The notes under the pieces were generated by a model that was not told the origin of the DNA, did no database searches, and saw only the letters and a program-made list of their open reading frames with translations. Shown piece by piece: positions 5,378 through 8,256 of a stretch of DNA of 8,256 nucleotides. The stretch is taken from NCBI GenBank assembly GCA_039208045.1, contig JBCCRH010000283.1, positions 1-8,256 on the forward strand. The letters run 5' to 3'. Source of the DNA: JBCCRH01 sp039208045 (GTDB taxonomy: Bacteria > Bacteroidota > Bacteroidia > Chitinophagales > Saprospiraceae). The translations under genes and the position numbers were made by a program. How positions within the stretch are numbered: the first letter of the stretch is position 1; each line of letters begins with the position of its first letter.

Positions 5378-6166
5378 TTAATTCTTAGCCTTTCCTTCCA
5401 GCACCCCAATTCCAAACAGGGCATAATCATACCGAACGGGATCTTCTGGTGCAAAACGCTTCAGTTTTTCGGTGAGTTCTAGTACGGTTTTCCAATCGGT
5501 CTGTTTCCGTTCGATAAGGCCCAAGCGACGGGCTACTCGATCTACGTGCACATCTAATGGCATGAGCAGCTGGCCTGGGTGAATACCTGACCAAAGGCCA
5601 AAATCCACTCCCTTTTCATCCTTTCGTACCATCCATCTTAGAAACATATTAAGGCGTTTGCAGGTAGAGCCTCTCGTGGGTGTTGCTACATGCTTTCGGG
5701 TGCGCTGGGGCGCAATGGGTAGGGAGAAAAACGTTTGGTGAAAGCCAATTAATGCAGGCTCAACAGTGGTGGCATCGGAAGATAAGTATTTGGCGAAAGC
5801 CAATTCTAAGGTCTGGTGTTCGCGGTAGTACTGCTGAAAGAATTCCAAGAAGTAGAGGGTATCGAGTGGTTGGAAGGTGCGGTGCTTGAATGATTGAAAT
5901 CTAGCTCGATCTTTTTCTTGATGATGGAGGATAAAATCGTGGGGAGCACGATCCATTAGCTCGATTAATCGATTAGCGCTATTAATGATGGTCTTGCGCT
6001 GTCCCCAGGCGAGCATAGCTACCCAAAAGCCGATGATTTCAATATCCTGTAGCTTGCTGAATCGATGTGGAATGCTAATCGGGTCATGCTCGATAAAACT
6101 GGGACGGTTGTACAGTTCTACATACTCATCTAGCTGTGCTTTTAGGTCTTTCTGTGCTTGCTTCAC
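5378..6166 (-). CDS. TIGR02757 (DUF2400) family protein, endonuclease III-like
   Basis: This 262-residue cytoplasmic protein belongs to TIGR02757/DUF2400, a family common in Bacteroidota whose function is not established. The N-terminal signature is textbook for the family: ELYNRPSFIEHDPISIPHRFSKLQDIEIIGFWVAMLAWGQRKTIINSA (17-64). The C-terminal half resembles helix-hairpin-helix DNA glycosylases: KRLNMFLRWMVRKD (170-183), PLDVHVDRVARRLGL (203-217), whose Asp205 aligns in style with the catalytic Asp of the endonuclease III VDTH motif, and DPVRYDYALFGIG (242-254). The iron-sulfur cysteines of endonuclease III are absent, as only Cys169 is present. A base-excision or other DNA-acting role is therefore an inference. 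The start is GTG at 6164-6166: the frame has no ATG upstream before a stop and the family N-terminus begins here. It stands alone on the minus strand with no clear promoter motif. Confidence 0.9.
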   Translation of the reverse strand: MKQAQKDLKAQLDEYVELYNRPSFIEHDPISIPHRFSKLQDIEIIGFWVAMLAWGQRKTIINSANRLIELMDRAPHDFILHHQEKDRARFQSFKHRTFQPLDTLYFLEFFQQYYREHQTLELAFAKYLSSDATTVEPALIGFHQTFFSLPIAPQRTRKHVATPTRGSTCKRLNMFLRWMVRKDEKGVDFGLWSGIHPGQLLMPLDVHVDRVARRLGLIERKQTDWKTVLELTEKLKRFAPEDPVRYDYALFGIGVLEGKAKN

Positions 6167-6284
6167 GAAATGTCTTAAAATTTTGTCTTTATAAAATAAA
6201 ATTGTTGTGGGACGTTAAAAGGATAGTCAAAACCGGCAGTCGTGTTCCCTCACTAGTTGAACTCGTATTATCGCCAACATCTTA

Positions 6285-6336
6285 AAGCAGAAACTGGTTT
6301 GTGCATAACTCCTTAGAGGAGCGCAGTTTCTAGCTT
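6285..6336 (+). promoter_or_regulatory. Stable leader hairpin ahead of a mini-gene
   Basis: AAGC+AGAAACTG (6285-6296) pairs with CAGTTTCT+A+GCTT (6324-6336), giving 12 base pairs interrupted by a single bulged A. The loop folds further through CTCC and GGAG around TTAGA. The structure ends 18 bases before the ATG of the 27-codon frame, with a purine-rich stretch between. It could be a leader control element or a small structured RNA. No run of T follows it, so it does not look like a simple terminator. Confidence 0.45.
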
Positions 6337-6354
6337 GAAAGAGAAAATGCTATT

Positions 6355-6438
6355 ATGACTGCAACACTCACTTACACCCTAGTCTTAGCAGCCATTTATC
6401 TTGGAAGAAAAGCTTTTAATTTTATTGTCCAAGAGTAA
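6355..6438 (+). CDS. Candidate 27-residue membrane mini-protein
   Basis: The frame starts at ATG 6355 and ends at TAA 6436-6438, encoding 27 residues. One hydrophobic stretch (LTYTLVLAAIYLG, residues 5-17) is followed by a positively charged RK and an amphipathic tail ending in FIVQE, the charge pattern of a single-pass membrane peptide. The opening TYTLVLAAIYLGRK resembles the N-terminus of the tiny FeoB-associated membrane proteins of Bacteroidota, but the cysteine-rich tail of that family is missing in all frames after the stop, and no feo gene is nearby. It could be a genuine mini-protein, a decayed remnant of such a gene, or chance. In favour are the membrane-like composition and the structured leader just upstream. 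Confidence 0.4.
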   Translation: MTATLTYTLVLAAIYLGRKAFNFIVQE

Positions 6439-6522
6439 AGCCAGCTAAGCATAGGCAAAACGAAACGTCGAACCAACTAACCTGAGCAGTATCTCTTTGC
6501 TTAAGGTATCAGCTCGTGTGCG

Positions 6523-7293
6523 CTAGGCTTTCACGCGAGAGGAACTTCCCTGTCTTTCATACATCTCATAATTAGCAAAACCCATGCGCTGCAGCAAATG
6601 TGTACTAGATACACGCAGTACGCCTAAGCCATACTTTATGCTACGCTTCAAATTGATGGATGAAGCCTCCTCAAAGTACTTGGTGGGGCAAGTCACCTCT
6701 GCTATGTGAAAACCTGCGTAGATAATCTGCGACAGCATTTCATTATCAAACACAAAGTCGTCGGAGTTGTGATTGAAGTTGATCGTTTCCAGCACCTCTC
6801 TGCTGAATGCTCGGTAACCCGTGTGGTATTCAGAAAGCTTGTAGTTAATTAATAGATTTTGCGTGAGCGTCAAAAAGCGGTTTGCTATATATTTATAGAT
6901 GGGCATTCCTCCTGCAAGTGCTCCTTTACCCAAAATTCTAGAGCCCAATACAACCGGGTATAGGTCATCTCCAATAATATTTACCATGGCAGGAATGAGC
7001 TTGGGCGTATATTGATAGTCGGGATGCAGCATAATGACAATATCTCCTCCTAGTTCAAGTGACTTATTATACAGGCTTTTTTGGTTGCCACCGTACCCTT
7101 TATTATTCTCGTGGATAATGACATGTTCAATGCCAATTTCCTTAGCCAGAGCAGAGGTATTGTCACTACTGGCATCATCACATAAAATCACTTCATCCAC
7201 CAAGTCGAAAGGAATTTCTCGGTAGGTTGTTTCTAGTGTCTTGGCAGCATTGTAGGCGGGGAGGACGACGATTACTTTTTTTCCGTTATACAT
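6523..7293 (-). CDS. Family 2 glycosyltransferase (polyprenyl-phosphate sugar transferase-like)
   Basis: This 256-residue GT-A fold glycosyltransferase is of the dolichyl-phosphate mannose/glucose synthase-like branch of GT2. It probably acts at the cytoplasmic face of the membrane, moving a sugar from a nucleotide donor to a lipid carrier or envelope glycan. Domain order: a nucleotide-binding strand VIVVLPAYNAAKTL (7-20), DDASSDNT (39-46), NNKGYGGNQ (63-71), then the metal-site region DIVIMLHPDYQYTP (84-97), where HPDYQY replaces the classic DAD. GSRILGKG (117-124) and the acceptor-side EYHTGYRAFSREVL (155-168) follow, then DDFVFDNEML (178-187). There are no transmembrane helices after the catalytic domain, unlike membrane-fused relatives. 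Substrates cannot be read from the sequence. It is not in a polysaccharide cluster here: neighbours are a mini-gene and an unrelated anchored protein, and it has its own promoter. Confidence 0.92.
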   Translation of the reverse strand: MYNGKKVIVVLPAYNAAKTLETTYREIPFDLVDEVILCDDASSDNTSALAKEIGIEHVIIHENNKGYGGNQKSLYNKSLELGGDIVIMLHPDYQYTPKLIPAMVNIIGDDLYPVVLGSRILGKGALAGGMPIYKYIANRFLTLTQNLLINYKLSEYHTGYRAFSREVLETINFNHNSDDFVFDNEMLSQIIYAGFHIAEVTCPTKYFEEASSINLKRSIKYGLGVLRVSSTHLLQRMGFANYEMYERQGSSSRVKA

Positions 7294-7345
7294 ACTTTGA
7301 GAATTTTATGCGTTGTTGGAAATAATATTTTCTGTTTGCTTGGCG

Positions 7346-7353
7346 CAAAGATA
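7346..7353 (-). promoter_or_regulatory. -7 box of the glycosyltransferase gene
   Basis: On the minus strand this reads TATCTTTG, an exact TAnnTTTG match, 52 bases before the ATG at 7293. The leader would be about 45 nt. No TTTG is found at the usual -33 distance, although a T-run ending in TTTG lies 8 bp upstream of the box. Confidence 0.5.
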
Positions 7354-7474
7354 ATCGTATTCAAAAAAAGGTATATGAAACGAGCACTAAATCGTGAAGG
7401 GTACTGAAAATCAGGAAACAAATAGACCCTCTTGGTAGTTCTCACCATAAATCATCAGACAACAAATCTTAGTT

Positions 7475-8212
7475 ATGAAGAAAATATTTAAATGGATCGG
7501 TATTGTCCTTGGAGTGCTGATTTTAGGCATAGTAGTTATTGGATTAGTTTCGAATGAGCCTAAGCCACAAGGTACCACAGGCCCTGCGGCAGATGCGCTA
7601 GCTAGAAAGATGGAGCAAGCGATTAATAAGGCTGCATGGGATTCTACGCGCTATGTACAGTGGACTTTTGCTGGGCGCAACAGCTTTATTTGGGATCGAG
7701 AGCGTGAGTTGGTGCAGGTGAATTATGGAAAAACCAAAGTGTTACTACGCTTGGCGAATCAAACGGGCATTGTGTTTGAAGATGGGAAGCAACTAGATAA
7801 AGAGGCGGCAAAAGGGGAGTTGGAGAAAGCGTGGGCTTTCTTTTGTAATGATAGCTTTTGGCTAAATGCCCCCGCTAAAGCCTTTGATGCAGGAACCGAG
7901 CGGGCGATCGTGCCTTTAGAGAATGGCGAAGAGGGCCTGATGATTACCTACAATGCTGGAGGGGTGACGCCAGGGGATTCTTACTTATGGATATTGGATA
8001 AAAATGGCTTGCCTAAAAGCTGGAAGATGTGGGTTTCGATTATTCCTATCGGGGGTGGGGAGTTCAGTTGGGAAGCGTGGGAGACATTGTCGACGGGCGC
8101 CAAGGTGGCGACTTTGCATAAGGGAATGTTGGAGTTGCCGATTACAGATTTGGAAGGAGGGCAGACGTTTGAGGCTTTGGGCTTGGAGGAGGATCCGTTT
8201 GGGGCGCTTTGA
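7475..8212 (+). CDS. Membrane-anchored protein of unknown function, tryptophan-rich
   Basis: This 245-residue protein has a basic start (MKKIFK) and one long hydrophobic segment (residues 7-25, WIGIVLGVLILGIVVIGLV), probably an uncleaved anchor with the rest outside the cytoplasmic membrane. The soluble part begins with a helix (PAADALARKMEQAINKAAWDSTRYV) and then looks mainly beta: VQWTFAGRNSFIWDRERELVQVNYGKTKVLLRL (61-93), AWAFFCNDSFWLNAPAKAFD (119-138), YLWILDKNGLPKSWKMWV (170-187) and GEFSWEAWETL (195-205). Repeated strand pairs with W and D/N turns recall LolA/LppX-type half-barrels that hold lipids, but this is a resemblance only. I know similar hypothetical proteins in Bacteroidota and no function for them. 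There is a single cysteine (124) and no lipobox. The promoter is not evident; a short repeat cluster begins 10 bp after the stop. Confidence 0.8.
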   Translation: MKKIFKWIGIVLGVLILGIVVIGLVSNEPKPQGTTGPAADALARKMEQAINKAAWDSTRYVQWTFAGRNSFIWDRERELVQVNYGKTKVLLRLANQTGIVFEDGKQLDKEAAKGELEKAWAFFCNDSFWLNAPAKAFDAGTERAIVPLENGEEGLMITYNAGGVTPGDSYLWILDKNGLPKSWKMWVSIIPIGGGEFSWEAWETLSTGAKVATLHKGMLELPITDLEGGQTFEALGLEEDPFGAL

Positions 8213-8221
8213 GCCGCTGCC

Positions 8222-8256
8222 ACCTCGGAGGGCTTAAGCAGTCGGAGGTCTTAAGA
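8222..8256. repeat. Short direct and palindromic repeats at the window edge
   Basis: TCGGAGGNCTTAAG occurs twice, at 8225-8238 and 8242-8255, matching at 13 of 14 positions with a 17-bp period. Each copy contains the palindrome CTTAAG, and ACCTC (8222-8226) can pair with GAGGT (8245-8249). The unit is cut by the end of the window, so its full size is unknown. It may be the terminator region of the preceding gene or the edge of a dispersed palindromic repeat. Confidence 0.5.

Larger units (their letters stand above)
6167..6522. other. 356-bp region with little besides a hairpin and a mini-gene
   Basis: This is the space between the TIGR02757 start and the glycosyltransferase stop. Its first 118 bp are AT-rich and give no exact TAnnTTTG box on either strand. 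The middle holds a stable hairpin (6285-6336) and a 27-codon frame (6355-6438), described separately. The last 84 bp contain no strong terminator that I can recognise and nothing coding. Confidence 0.6.

Noticed and set aside
5680..5889. Plus-strand frame inside the TIGR02757 gene.
   Set aside because: It lies wholly inside a well-conserved gene on the other strand and has no recognisable content.
8004..8237. Overlapping frames on both strands at the 3' end of the last gene (also 7981-8223, minus).
   Set aside because: Both are arginine- or serine/proline-rich by-products of GC-richer codons in the real gene and resemble no family.
1..8256. A defence system, prophage, CRISPR array or biosynthetic cluster.
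   Set aside because: The genes are mostly single housekeeping or envelope genes on alternating strands with no shared theme; only the left-edge ATPase could belong to such a system, and its partners are not visible.

Overview
The window looks like chromosomal DNA of a Bacteroidota bacterium, most plausibly from the Saprospiria (Lewinella/Haliscomenobacter-like); the phylum is well supported, the class is a guess. The support comes from protein families typical of the phylum (an OmpH/Skp chaperone with the NGYKLIFD and SDD C-terminus, a DUF4783 secreted protein, a TIGR02757/DUF2400 protein, a FlgJ-like glucosaminidase with a long N-terminal linker). In addition, promoter -7 boxes of the Bacteroidota type TAnnTTTG precede several genes, and no clear Shine-Dalgarno sequences are seen.

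Layout. 1-624 is the C-terminal half of an AAA-type ATPase with a DUF4143 domain; its start lies outside the window. It converges on an OmpH/Skp periplasmic chaperone gene (705-1238, minus) across a strong two-way hairpin terminator. 1239-1560 has no gene but holds a 97-bp inverted pair of REP-like palindromes and a good promoter for the glucosaminidase (1561-2415, plus). That gene ends tail-to-tail, with overlapping stop codons, against a two-gene minus-strand operon: gpmI (cofactor-independent phosphoglycerate mutase, 2975-4501) followed by a coupled lipoprotein gene (2412-2975). 4502-4913 is a 412-bp gap with a promoter almost on top of the gpmI start and a 163-bp MITE-like element with 28-bp terminal inverted repeats. 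Next are a small exported DUF4783 protein (4914-5300, plus), a hairpin terminator, and a TIGR02757 protein with endonuclease III-like motifs (5378-6166, minus). A 27-codon candidate membrane mini-gene preceded by a stable hairpin (6285-6438) sits between this and a family 2 glycosyltransferase (6523-7293, minus). The window ends with a membrane-anchored protein of unknown function (7475-8212, plus) and the start of another short repeat cluster (8222-8256).

How the genes work together. This is mostly ordinary core genome: glycolysis (gpmI) and envelope biology (Skp chaperone, glucosaminidase, glycosyltransferase, lipoprotein, secreted or anchored small proteins). No defence island, phage, CRISPR array or biosynthetic cluster is visible. 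The points worth a second look are the non-coding repeats (1348-1444, 4576-4738, 8222-8256), the mini-gene with its structured leader, and the glycosylase-like motifs in the TIGR02757 protein.
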